A stretch of DNA of 64,000 nt. Origin: Eudorina sp. 2006-703-Eu-15. Lineage: Eukaryota; Chlorophyta; Chlorophyceae; Chlamydomonadales; Volvocaceae. The stretch spans positions 2,501-66,500 of the forward strand of contig BDSI01000227.1 of NCBI GenBank assembly GCA_003117195.1, written 5' to 3'. Positions 26,815-37,339 of the stretch are shown in pieces (the first letter of the stretch is position 1; every line of letters starts with the position of its first letter). Below the pieces are notes generated by a model that worked only from the letters and a program-made list of their open reading frames with translations, was not told where the DNA came from and made no database searches. The position numbers and the translations under genes are program-made.

Positions 26815-27779
26815 TCACAACCGTTTCAGCCCTTTCTTGACCTTGGCCATGGTACTTGTCGCGCCGGCGGCTGCAACGGTCTTTCCCTGCTCTGACTTCG
26901 CCTTTTTGAGTGTTGGTGACGACGCCTCCGTAGCTCCCTCCTTCTCCTTCTTTGAAGTGTCCGAGCTGCTCGTCCCACCCGCGTTGGCACCGCTTGTTGT
27001 GAGTGGCGTGGGCGTTGGTCGCTTCGCCATGCTCATCCCGTGAATGCTGGTCATCAACCGTGCGCGTTTGTCGTACTCCTCGTAGTCCTCGAGTAGGAGC
27101 TTCCCGGCCTCCTCGTTCAGCGCAGAGTCCGGGAAGGGCTGAATTAGCAGGCAGCGAATCACCTGTAGTCCAAAGGCGAAACACGCCCGAGAGGGCGCCC
27201 ACACGGCAAGGAGCGAAGGTTGGCCAAGGAACTTCCTAACAACGCAAGGGTCCGCAGATGCGACACGTCCAGGCGCGAACATATACAGCTGCGAAGTGAC
27301 CTAGTACAACTGACAAGAAACTGCCGGACACTAAGCCCAGTCAAAGTCTTGCGGACTAAGACCAGAGACTGCCTAACCAGACAAGAAGGGTCATTTGAAA
27401 TCTGCAAGTGCCCGCGTCCTGTCAAGCTGTTGCGGTTCGGGCGCACCATGAAGACGTGTCGCAACGTCGTATCGATGGTCCAGTCCCGCTTCAGCACGTT
27501 CACGCAAATGTCTCCGCTTGTTGAAACATTTGGATGAAAGACCTTTGTAACGAAGAAGCCCTTCGGCGGTGAGGCTGGAAAGTCTGATGGAAGCGTAAGC
27601 CGCATTCGAAACACCCCGTTCTCATAGGGCGTCCCCTGGGGCCCTTCAATGTCCGCTTGAATATCTGCCAAATTTTGTTCATTGATAAACACCCGAATTC
27701 CTTCTGCCGGGCTTGTAACAAGGTCTTGCAGTTCCTTTGTTAGACGTTTCAGGACTTGGGCCGACAGCTCCATGTTCAA
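26815..27779 (-). CDS. UBE2S: Ubiquitin-conjugating enzyme E2 S (UBE2S / plant UBC22 type)
   Basis: Predicted 226-residue E2 enzyme with two exons, 27447–27779 and 26815–27162, and a GT–AG intron of 284 bp in phase 0. The UBC fold runs from about residue 8 to 155. [19 protein letters not shown] includes the catalytic Cys92, and [19 protein letters not shown] is typical of UBE2S. In animals UBE2S extends Lys11-linked ubiquitin chains with the anaphase-promoting complex; plant UBC22 is the counterpart. A low-complexity Ser/Thr/Lys-rich extension of about 70 residues ends in LKRL, close to the LRRL tail by which human UBE2S docks on the APC/C. Human UBE2S is 222 residues, so length agrees. The gene diverges from the next gene with 338 bp between starts. 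Confidence 0.95.
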
Positions 27780-28117
27780 GGGCGTCCAACGGATACCCGT
27801 TAGAGGCCGAGCCCGTAATTTGTAGAAACAATATCAAAAGTCAGTGTGGAACGTCACAGTTCGTCGCCGTTATGGCAAAAGTTGTCTGATAATGGTCTAT
27901 GGTATATCGTGCGTGCACTTGTAAAATGAAATTGAAATGTATGTGATAGCCTTCGTCTCAGACTGGTAAATTCAGAACAGCCAACACATGGTCAAAGACT
28001 GAAGATCGCGTTTTCGGTTCCACCCGTACAGCAGGGGTTGGGCTGCGGGCTCTATTCTCAGGATGTGCGTGTAAGCACTTAGTATGGATGAAGGGGCATG
28101 TACATTATTATTGGTGA
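27780..28117. promoter_or_regulatory. Divergent promoter, UBE2S / plastid Pro-rich protein
   Basis: 338 bp between two outward-pointing start codons, AT-richer than the genes. Both promoters and 5' UTRs must lie here. No specific element was identified. Confidence 0.5.
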
Positions 28118-29523
28118 ATGACAGCAAAGATGCAGTTGCGACACATACGAGCTGGTCCCGTGCAGGCGCAGGCGCCCAGAACTCGCCTGGTCATTGCACG
28201 GGCCGCGAAACGTGATGTGGCTTTCAACGCTGCCGTAGCTAGCATTGTGTTAGGCATGGTAAGGGGCATGGTCAAGTACCGTTGTTCATAGGCGCAGTCC
28301 GTTCCGGGGCTTGCAGTCCAGCGTTTATTCCTCCCCGATCTCTACCTCTTGACAATTTTTTGGATGAAAAATATGTAATGGATGCTCCATAGCAATTGCG
28401 CCGCTCGGATCTCACTTTCCGCCTGAGCAACTACGCATGAATCACATTCGCGTGTACCGCAGGGCTTGGCTGCAGCTCCGGTATCGCTGGCGAGCGATTA
28501 CACGGACAGTCGCGCGCGTGAGGAAGAGCTGCTGGCGATCATTCGTTCCCGGAATGAGGCGCCCGCCGTCCAGGTAATTGATTCTCAGGCCTAGCACCGT
28601 CCGGAACCCGCACCCATTCCGAACCTACGCTACGATGGCACCGCCCTATTATCCCCACACCCCTGATGCCAAGCATCACCAGCGTGGGTTATCTTTCTGA
28701 GGGACGCATTTCGGCTGCACGCCAACCGTGCCTTCTGTTCAATCCATGGCACACGCAGGTGACGGAAGCTCCTGCCGTGGTCGCCGCGCCCACCTCGCCG
28801 CCACCACCGCCGCCACCAATGCCTGCGGCTGTGCCAGAGGAGACCATGGCCGCCGAAATCGTCGATGAACTGGCGTCCGCAAAGGGCGCCCCCGTACTGG
28901 CGGACGAGCCGGCGCCTGTGCCCGTGCCCGCTGTGGCTGTTGACGAGCCGGCGCCTGTGCCGGTGCCCGCTGTGGCTGTTGAGGCGCCCGTGGTATCGGC
29001 ACCAGCGCCGACGCCAGCGCCACCCCCGCCGACACCAGCGCCTGCCCCAGCACCTCTGCCAGCTGTCGTTGACATTCCCATCACCGCCGCGCCGACCGCA
29101 GCGACGCCTGCGCCGTCGTCCGGTCCAGGTACGTGAATGCCGACCGGCACCGGCTGTTTGCCATTGGCACCATCTGCCCATGTTGAGCCCGCTGGCTCAC
29201 CCGTGCTTGAGAGGTACAGGGAGGTACTTGTATTGCTATGGGCTGGGTGGGACAAGGGATGCGATGAAGTGAGGGAGCACACTGTTTTTTTCATCATAGC
29301 GGGTTACATCTACGCGACTGAATCTTGGCCAATGCACACCTACTACACAGGGAGCACGGTGCTGATTGCGGCCGCTGCGGTGGCTGTCATTGCTGTGGTC
29401 GCTGTCGCCAGCAACAGTGGGGCAGAGCCTGCATCCGCGCCGCCCACCTCAGTGGTCGAGCCGCCTGCAGCTCCCGCCGCGCCGGCCGAGGAGAAGCCAC
29501 CCTCGGAGGGTGTCAGCTCGTAG
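28118..29523 (+). CDS. Predicted plastid-targeted Pro/Ala-rich single-span protein, unrecognised
   Basis: Predicted 281 residues, four exons: 28118–28258, 28463–28573, 28759–29128, 29300–29523, with consistent phases and GT–AG junctions. An in-frame TGA just precedes the first ATG (28118). The N-terminus looks like a chloroplast transit peptide (TRLVIARAAKRD, V-x-A motif), followed by a hydrophobic Ala-rich segment ending APVSLASDY that resembles a lumen-targeting signal. The middle (about 85–207) is Pro/Ala/Val-rich with a 13-residue unit DEPAPVPVPAVAV duplicated. GYIYATESWPMHTYYTGS precedes one membrane span (about 224–248), then a Pro-rich tail ending EGVSS. I do not recognise the family. 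A single-span thylakoid protein with a large lumenal domain, in the manner of PETO, is one idea to test. Confidence 0.75.
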
Positions 29524-30512
29524 GCGGCGAAGTGCGTGCGAGAATATTGTGAGCGTTTGACGGTATTGGAATGTCGATCGTGAATGAAGCAGTACGGGAT
29601 CAATTTTGTTACAATGAGCTCTGTATGCTTTTGTATTGTACATCAAAGGTGACGTGCGCAAGCGCGCAAGGTGCCCCGTGTATCTCTCGTGAGTTCTTTG
29701 TCCGCACTACCGTGGCAGCCCCATCAACATCATATAATGCGCCTCCCTTGCACCAGTCGATCCTTCAGCTGCCAAGTCGATGTCCGGGGTGGACGACCAG
29801 CGGGCTTCCGTGGATGTTGTGGATGACGTCGTCTCCGCAACCGGTCCACGTTCCTGCTCGGTTTGCCGGTTGTCATATATAGCACGGACCGGTGTCGGTT
29901 GTCGTAATGCTTCACGAGACGTATCCACTGTCCTTGTTTGTAGTGGTTGGAAAAATTCAGGCCAGGAGGTGGTGACGATGAGTAGACCTGCCGCAAGCCC
30001 TTTTGCACAGCTACATGTCGGAATCGGACTGAGGCGAACGCCTTGTAAGACAGTGCTGGCAAATTTATCCATTAATTATATCCTATACTTGCCCGCTGTA
30101 TGTGCAGGCAACAACTCAGTCGAGTCGAACTATGAGAGCATAATCATGCTATATGTAGGTGCATTCCAGATATGATGTCAATATGATGTTTCTTCAATGC
30201 CGATCGATTCCAATATGCGGCCGTACGAAACCGAACTTTGTCCTTCGCATACATGCGGAGCAGACGCTACCAACGAAAGGGACAAGGCGAACGAACCGAC
30301 GCGAAAACGCATCGCTTACCGTAGTGTGAACGTATCCCCTGACCTTGCCCTTCCCTGCCAGCTGCCCTCTCCGCACCAGTCCGCACCCTTCCGCACACAC
30401 CCACATGCCTCCCCTTGTCTTGCTTGCCGCAGCTCTCCTCCGTTCCGTTACTTCCGTCACTTCCATACATCCCCCCTTCCCCCACTCTCCAAACCGCAAA
30501 CCGCCCCGCGCC
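29524..30512. other. Convergent spacer
   Basis: It should hold the 3' UTRs of the plastid Pro-rich gene (plus) and the ARID/PHD gene (minus). A 121-codon minus-strand frame at 29707–30072 has no recognisable domain and overlaps the likely 3' UTR. Confidence 0.55.
30044..30048 (+). terminator. TGTAA poly(A) signal, plastid Pro-rich gene
   Basis: TGTAA about 520 nt after the stop at 29523, a usual 3' UTR length for volvocine genes. Confidence 0.4.
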
Positions 30513-33500
30513 TCACGCTGTCCGCTGCCGCTTCAGCGCCTCCCCCGCCTCCTGCTCCCTCGCGCACGAGGGGCACACGTACACGCGGCCCTGCCCCTGC
30601 GAGTAGTCCTTGAAGGCGCCGATGCCCGGCCGCTTGTCGCACGAGAAGTGCGCCCAGTTCTCGCAGGTGTCGCAGCACACCCAGTCGGAAGACACCGCAT
30701 CGCCACCGTTGCACAGCACGCAGCGGTCCAGCGTCACGTCCTGCGGGTGCGCCACCTCGTACTCCCACAGGTAGTTCTGGTAGTGGCGCTTAAGCGCGTT
30801 GCCCACCCCCGTCTGCTTGTTGGTCTCCGTCCAGTTGCGCATCCGCGGAAATACCTGGACAGGCACCCGGCAAGCTGAGTAAAATACGGGAAAGGGCGGG
30901 ACGAGGCGCTCTAGAAGTCTAGATGGACACCGACAGCAACCTGTCCGCGGACGCACTACAAGGCCACGGGCATACCACCGAGGCCGATTACAAACAACCC
31001 TCAACCCCTCTCTCCTCACAGCCCTTCGGTGCCCGCTTGCAACTCGCAGACTGGTGCCCTGCATGACCCTACCGCCCAGGCAACCCGCCCCCCCCCCCGG
31101 CCGCTTAACCCGCGCACCTGCCCCTTCCAGTTGATTCCGTTGCCCACTCGGAAGCCCCCCCGCGTCACCACCTCCCGGTACAGGCTGAACAGGTCGAGGG
31201 ACACCCCGTTGAGCACCGCCTCGGGGAACTTGGTGCGCTCGATGGGTTTGCCGCGGAGCAGCGTCAGGAACTCGACCAGGTCGTCGTAGAACTGCGCCTC
31301 CGTGCAGCACGACAGCGGGGGCCGCCGGCAGGTGTAACCCTGGGGACGGCGGAGGGGGCGGGCGGGCAGGTGAACACGGCGCGTGGAGGCCGGAGGAGGT
31401 GACGAGGCGAGGCGAGGCGAGGGAAAGACAACCGGGTGCCTCGAAGATGGGCGCGGCCCTACAACCCACAACAAACCCGGGGTGATGGGCGCGGGGTGCT
31501 GCCTGCCTCGGCCATACCCTTTCCCCCCGGCCCAACACTCGCGCGGCCATGTGGACCTCGGACCTATATAGAGGTATTCGGGGGAAGCGTCCACAACACC
31601 CACCGGCAGGTCTAATGTGAAGCTGGGTCGGCGCTCCGCCAACGGGCCCGTCCCTCTCGCCGCCAGGCCGCGGGGGCCGCTGCCCAGGTCACCGTTCCCC
31701 AGCGAAGTCTCGGGAGAGCCCTCCAGGCCGTCACGGGTCTCAGCGCCGCCGCCCGCCGCCGGCCCCAGCCCCAGCAGCCCCTCGCCGCCCAGCGCGCCGT
31801 CGTGGCTGTCAGGTGACGCCGCGGCAGCGGTGCCCGTCGCCGCGGCGGCAGCGGCGTCGTTAGTCAAGGCTTGCAGATGTCCGTTGAGCGCGTATCCCAT
31901 CAGGGCGTCGTTCCCGAAGTAGGCACCGCCGTTGGCGGCGGCGGCGGTCAGGTCCAGCGGCTCGCCGCCGGTGCCGGCAGCGGCGACGGCCGCAGCCGCC
32001 GACGGTGACGTGGCCGCCTCCGAGTCGCGCGGCGCCGCATCTGCTGCCCACCAGCTGCCCGACACCAGCACCTCCATGCGCCGCACATCGACGGGTGTGA
32101 AGGCGCCGTCTGCCAGGTTGCCCACCGCCGCCACGCCCAGCGCCGCCAGACTGCGGTACCGTTGTTCCTGCACAGCGACGGTGACGGCGCCCCGCCCGCA
32201 GGATCCAAATGGAACCAGCCCAGGCATACCCAGCCCGTAGTGTGTGGGGAAGCGCGCATCGTCCGACGGAGTACTGCGTCTCCAGGAACGACGCCGGCGA
32301 CAGAGTTGTTGAGAACCGACCTACCCACCCTCACTCGCCGCCCCCAGCCCCTCACCCCTTCGACCCCCCGTCCCCCGTCCGATTCTGGTGCAGTCCATTC
32401 TTCGCCGGACCTTTGCTCTGACAGTCAGCGCAGTCTGCGCCTACGCCTGCCACTGTCAACTGCCCCCTCGGCCCCCTGCTCACCCTGCACAGCGCCCTCA
32501 GCACCTCCACCGCCCACACGCTGGTCACCACCACCGTGTCCACCAGGGGCAGGCCCCCCGCCACCGCCGGGGAGCTGCGGGGGGCGGGCAGCGACAGACC
32601 CGGGGGCGGCAGTCGGAACTGCAGGCTCACGCTGTCCGCCACCAGCGTCATCCTGCGGGGATGGGGGGTACAGGAATGGGTGTGTGTGTGTGGGCCCCAC
32701 ACACCAAACACACCAGGTCGGGTCAGGTGGAGTCGGGTGGGGTCGGACGCAGGTCAGGTCAGGTCGTTCTCGACATCTCCAGAGGGGCGGCGGTCGGTGG
32801 ACGTCGGCTGCTGGGTGTGACCTGTTGGTATCCGGGCATGGTCTCCATTGCAGGGGGGCTGGCTGACGGGTACGGCAGGGTGTGTGTGTGTGTGGCGTGC
32901 AACCCGCCAGCTCAAGGGACGCGCTCAGTGTTGCCATCACCGCGTGCGACGACCAGACAGGGATTCTCGTCCAACCGTCCCAACCGTCCCAACCACCCGC
33001 CGGGGACCCCAACCGCCCCAGGGCCCCACCTGAGCGCGTGCTGCACCAGCGCCTCGTGTTCCAGGACTGCGGCCGGCGCCCCCAGCACCACCGACCCGGG
33101 CGCCCCGCTGCGGGTGGCGTACTGGCAGCGGACCGCCGTACAGCCGCCGGGCAGTGTCCGAGGCAGCTTGTCCAGGGGGGTGCGGGACACCAACTGACCC
33201 AAAGGGGAGGGGCAGGGATCAGGGGGTAGGGGCCGGGAGATGGCGCAGGGGGAGAGGGCAAGGGGAAGGGACCGGGGGCAGGGGTACAGAGAATCCGTAG
33301 GGGCACCACTGAACATGGAAACCGACAGCACCAGGCAGGTAGGCATGTACGCAGGTAGCCAGGCAGGTAGGCAGGCAAGCAGGTAGGTAGGCAGAGCAGC
33401 GGAATGGCCCATACAGCAACAGTGGCGCGGCTTCGGGGAGGGCTGCCGGGTGCTGCAGAGTGGGGCGGCGGCCCGTGCCTCACCGTGGCAGTAACCCCAG

Positions 33501-36500
33501 CAGCAACACATTTCCGCACACCCCAGCCCTTTCCCTCACACTTCCCCTCACAGCTGCTCTCCTGGTCAAGGCCTCCAGCTCATTCTCCTGCGCTGACTCC
33601 TCTTTCGCCGTCTCCTGAGCCCTGTGGGTGCTGCTGGCTGCTATTGCTGAGCATCTGCGCTGTGAGAAATCGCCGCTGCCGCCCCGGCCCTGCCCCCGCC
33701 CATGGCTCTCAAGCTTCCAGCCTCCTCCCTCCCCCCAGCCCCCCTCACACCCGCAACCTCCTTCCCCCCCGCGCCCCCGCCCGGCCTCACCCGCAGCTCC
33801 CTGACCTCCATGACCAGCAGCGCCCTCAGCGCCTCCCCCAGGAAGCTCAGCCGGGTGGAGTCTATGAGGGCGGAGCCCCCCACAAGCAGCAGACGAAGCT
33901 CCGCGCGGGGTGCCAGCAGCCGCACGTCCGACCAGCCTGAAGGGGACCGGGGGGCGCGTGGTGTGTGTGTGTGTGTGTGTTTAGAATTGCAACCCGCCCG
34001 CCCGCCCGATCCCAGGTGGCACCATACTTACCACATAACATGCAAAGGAAATACTTACCATATGTAGGCGCGCGAACAGGCAACCGCGCCACCACCGCAA
34101 GGCAAATCATACAGCAAACAATAACTACGGGAACGCTTTTACGCACGCAAACGAATTTGTTACCGACCTGCGAAATGTATGACGAATGAAAAGTGTCGGT
34201 CCCCACGGAAGCAGCGTCGGTCGTCCGTCGTGCGGGAATGCGTAAGGGAGCAAGTGGTGAGGCGAAGCGGAAGGGAGCAAGACAAAAAGACAGTAAATAG
34301 ACAAGATGAAAAACTAACAGGTTACTATGGTGGTGGCGCGGCAAAGGGTAAGAATCTCGGAGGAGGGATTTGTAGGCAGGGACGCGTACGGATGTGGTAC
34401 GGATGCGGTACGGTAACGTACGGATGGGGCGCAAGGTCGCAGACGGCAGTTGGGGTGATGCCACATGTGTGGGTTACGCGGGTGTGAACCGGGTAGCGGG
34501 CCAGAGAAGGAGTTGGCTCCCCACCGATCCCGGTCACGGACGGGATGCCCGTGTGCATGCGGGGCACCGGTCCAAGCGCAGTGGGTGGGGTTGGAGGGGT
34601 CGGCATAGCGTGAGGGGTGGGGGAGGCGATGGAGTGCGTTGCGGGGTTCAGCCGGTGGGTGGGCGATATTAGGTATGGCCTTGTGAGTCGGCCGAGTTGA
34701 CTGCCTGGCATCATGTGATACCCCGCCGTGAAACGCGTGGAGGCGGTGACGTTGCGGCTGTAGGCGGGGTGCGTGGCGCTCAGTGGATATCAGGGGTTAG
34801 CGGTGGAGGGGGCGGGGCCGGCAAGGGGGCGGCGTACGACTGCGACGATGTCGGGATGGGTAGTACATAGTACATAGTACATAGTACATAGTAGTAGTAC
34901 ATAGTACATAGTAGTAGTACATAGTACATAGTGTGTGTGTAAAAGATAACTGTGGGGGGGGGTGGGGGCGGGGGGGGTTAGGAGATTCGGGGACGAGAAT
35001 GCCCGACACACAGCTTGGACGGGTGGCCCAGGTCATGCCCTTTGCGCCCATCCTTAGTTCAGGGACTTGCTTGGTTCCTTTCCGTAACCCCCTTTTGCCC
35101 TCTCTCGCCTCGGCCCCCCCCATACCCAGGAGCCCGCCCCACCCGGGAACGACGGCAGCTTGCTCGGGTCCAGCTGCAGCCCCGGGACCTCCACCGCCGG
35201 TATGGAGCCGCTGTCCGGGAGCCCCGGCCGCTCCGAAGACACGAAAGCTGGCAGCGGTGGACAGCTGTACCCGCCTCCGCCCTCACCACGGACGGCTGCC
35301 GCCGCGGCCGCCTCCTGTTGCTGTTGCTGTTGTTGCTGCTGGCGGGTGCTGCAGTGCGCCTGAGCTCCGTGGCTGGCTGCGGCGAAGGCCTCCGGCGGCG
35401 ATGCGCCCGAGTTGATCATGAGGGCTAGGAAGGCCGTGGCGAAGTAGGAGGCGACGGCGGCGGGAATGGCCACGTGGGCGGGCCAGACAACCACGTGGGC
35501 GGTTCCCCGCTGGTGTAGGCAGGGGCCTGGAGGACCGGCGAGGGGCAGGGCAACGGGCGGGGGGACAGAGAACTGGCGGTGTGCGCCTCAAAGGCTGGGT
35601 TGCCCTGCCTGCCACCAACCACTTGACCCGCGCGGTGCCTGCCCCTGATCGGACTACGGACCCCACAGCCTGAAACGGACCCCAACTGCCCCTGGACCCC
35701 GGGCCGGGCGCAACAGCTGTTCCTCCCGCAACCCCAGTCCGGTGCCGGTCGGGTGGCGCCGGGCGCCCTTCAGCCGCTGACACGGTCGCGGGGCCGGGGC
35801 TGCCTGCCTACCCGCCCCCGGTGTTGCCCACTGGGGCGCCCCCTCCTGCGCAGGTATCGTCCCTCAAGCCGAGTGCTGCCGCCCCCCTGGCCCCACCCCT
35901 ACCCTGCCCTAATCCGCCCTTGCCCTAGCCCTACCAAAGTGAGGCGACACCGCCGCATCCACGTAAGCCACCTCCGCATGCGCCTCCTCCAGGGCCGCTA
36001 GCAGTCCCGCCTCACCCCCTTCCTGGTCATCTGAGCCGGAGGCCGCCGGCGGGCGAGGCGGAGAGGGGGCGGGGGGGGGGGCCGGGGGTCAGGAGGCCAT
36101 TGGTAGACACATACTGCGCTGCTGCCACAGAGCAAAAGTCCGATCGGCGTACGGTACAGTGCCATAGATCTCCGGGGGGTTGTACGCCCGATGGCGGGGG
36201 GAAAGAGTGCTCCAGCTGGGGCCGGGGCCGGGTACCCAGGCCCGCCAGGCCGACCAGCGGGCCCGGTGCAGCGGCCCAGGGGCAGGTGGACAGGGCGGTA
36301 GGGGACCAGGAATCCAGGCAGCGATAGGCGGTGGATGGTTCCTCTCGCTGGGCATCGGAGGCTGGGGAGGTTAGGGGTCAGGGGTCCGCGAGGAGGGTTG
36401 GCAAGCCTGCCACCCGGCCACCAGACATCAGCACCCAAAAGCTGACCGTGCCTGTAGCTGACCGTGCCTGGAGCACCCCCACCCCGCGCTGTCGCCAACG

Positions 36501-36898
36501 CTGTGTACCTCGGAAATGGAAGGGCCCCAAGGTGGCAGTCGGCTTGCCGACCGGCTGTGATGGAACCCCGCAGCAGTATACCAGGTTAGGATGCTGCGAC
36601 GCGAGCGCGTCCCTGAACTCCGAGATGGACGGATTATGCAGCACTGACACCTGCAAGGGGTCCGTGTAGGAGTCGTCAGGCTTTGGGCCCGTCCGACTCG
36701 ACGTGGGACGAGCGTCCCATCGGCTCGCTGCCGTCTAATCGGAGGAAGTTTATATAATATAACAGTTACCTGAACATTGGGCAGCTGCGTTTCGGGGGCT
36801 GCCAGGTCCAGCAGTGCCGAGAAAATGCCTACTCCTCCGCTGTCTCCCCCTGGCGCACAAGAACACGCTAATACACGCCAGCGCGGCGCAGGATCCAT
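30513..36898 (-). CDS. ARID and PHD-finger chromatin protein (plant ARID5-like)
   Basis: Predicted nuclear protein of up to 873 residues. Exons: 36770–36898, 36509–36650, 35935–36030, 35143–35526, 33791–33936, 33030–33193, 32484–32652, one from 32167 down to an uncertain donor (31340–31570), 31118–31339 and 30513–30854. An N-terminal region (VSVLHNPSISEFRDALASQ, HVVVWPAHVAIPA) is followed by Gln- and Ala-rich linkers. The ARID/BRIGHT DNA-binding domain spans the last two exons (AQFYDDLVEFLTLLRGKPIE, NALKRHYQNYLWEYE). A PHD finger near the C-terminus shows CVLCNGGD, CCDTCENWAHFSC and YVCPSC, with all eight zinc ligands. Arabidopsis ARID5, an ISWI-complex reader of DNA and H3K4me3, has the same ARID+PHD pairing. 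That orthology is inference. The C-terminus is basic (ALKRQRTA). Confidence 0.85.
33318..33395. repeat. Short CCTG/CCTA-type tetranucleotide tract in ARID gene intron
   Basis: Imperfect GGCA/GGTA tetranucleotides on the plus strand, so CCTG/CCTA on the gene's sense strand. This is the same motif as the huge tract at 55435–56818. Confidence 0.8.
33961..34120 (-). repeat. (CA)-tailed dispersed repeat in ARID gene intron
   Basis: Read on the minus strand: a GGTGGTGGCGCGGTTG block, two GGTAAGT boxes, then TTCTAAA and a CA tract (33961–33980). The same order occurs at 48601–48745. It looks like the 3' end of a CA-tailed retroelement, family unknown. Confidence 0.5.
34860..34938. repeat. TACATAG tandem repeat in ARID gene intron
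   Basis: About ten TACATAG or TAG units, ending in a short GT run, within the intron between exons 4 and 5. Confidence 0.9.
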
Positions 36899-37339
36899 AA
36901 TGATTTATTACACCATCAATACAACCCTCCTACAATCTGACGATGATAGATAAATTCTGATTTACTCATATCTGAGAAAATACATGGAACAATATCAAGG
37001 CTTCGCTACTTAGCGCAATGAAATTTCAGTTACAAAACAAACCGCAGCTGCACAATTTCAGAAATGCCGGGCACGGTTCCGGAGCGGACATAAATTCGTT
37101 TTTGATGCAAATCAGACGACTCTATTCGTAGGCGTAGAAGTATATGCACTCCCTTCGATAAAGAAAATATAAGTATAGCTGCTATCGCTGGTGCTGACAT
37201 CATTCCTCTGTCACGTAATGTCGTTGGGCAGCAAATACCGCCAAACCTGTCCGCCGGGAAGTTCCTAGTCGGTTACCCGCTCCATAGACCGATAGCTTAT
37301 CTAGCTAAACGCCTTGAGCCTTACTGCGCGCGTGCATAA
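36899..37339. promoter_or_regulatory. Divergent promoter, ARID/PHD gene / 277-residue gene
   Basis: 441 bp between two outward start codons. It is the most AT-rich stretch of the window, in sharp contrast with the flanking exons. It should contain both promoters. No specific factor site was assigned. Confidence 0.5.

Noticed and set aside
29707..30072. 121-codon minus-strand frame
   Set aside because: No domain, and it lies over the probable 3' UTR of the plastid Pro-rich gene.
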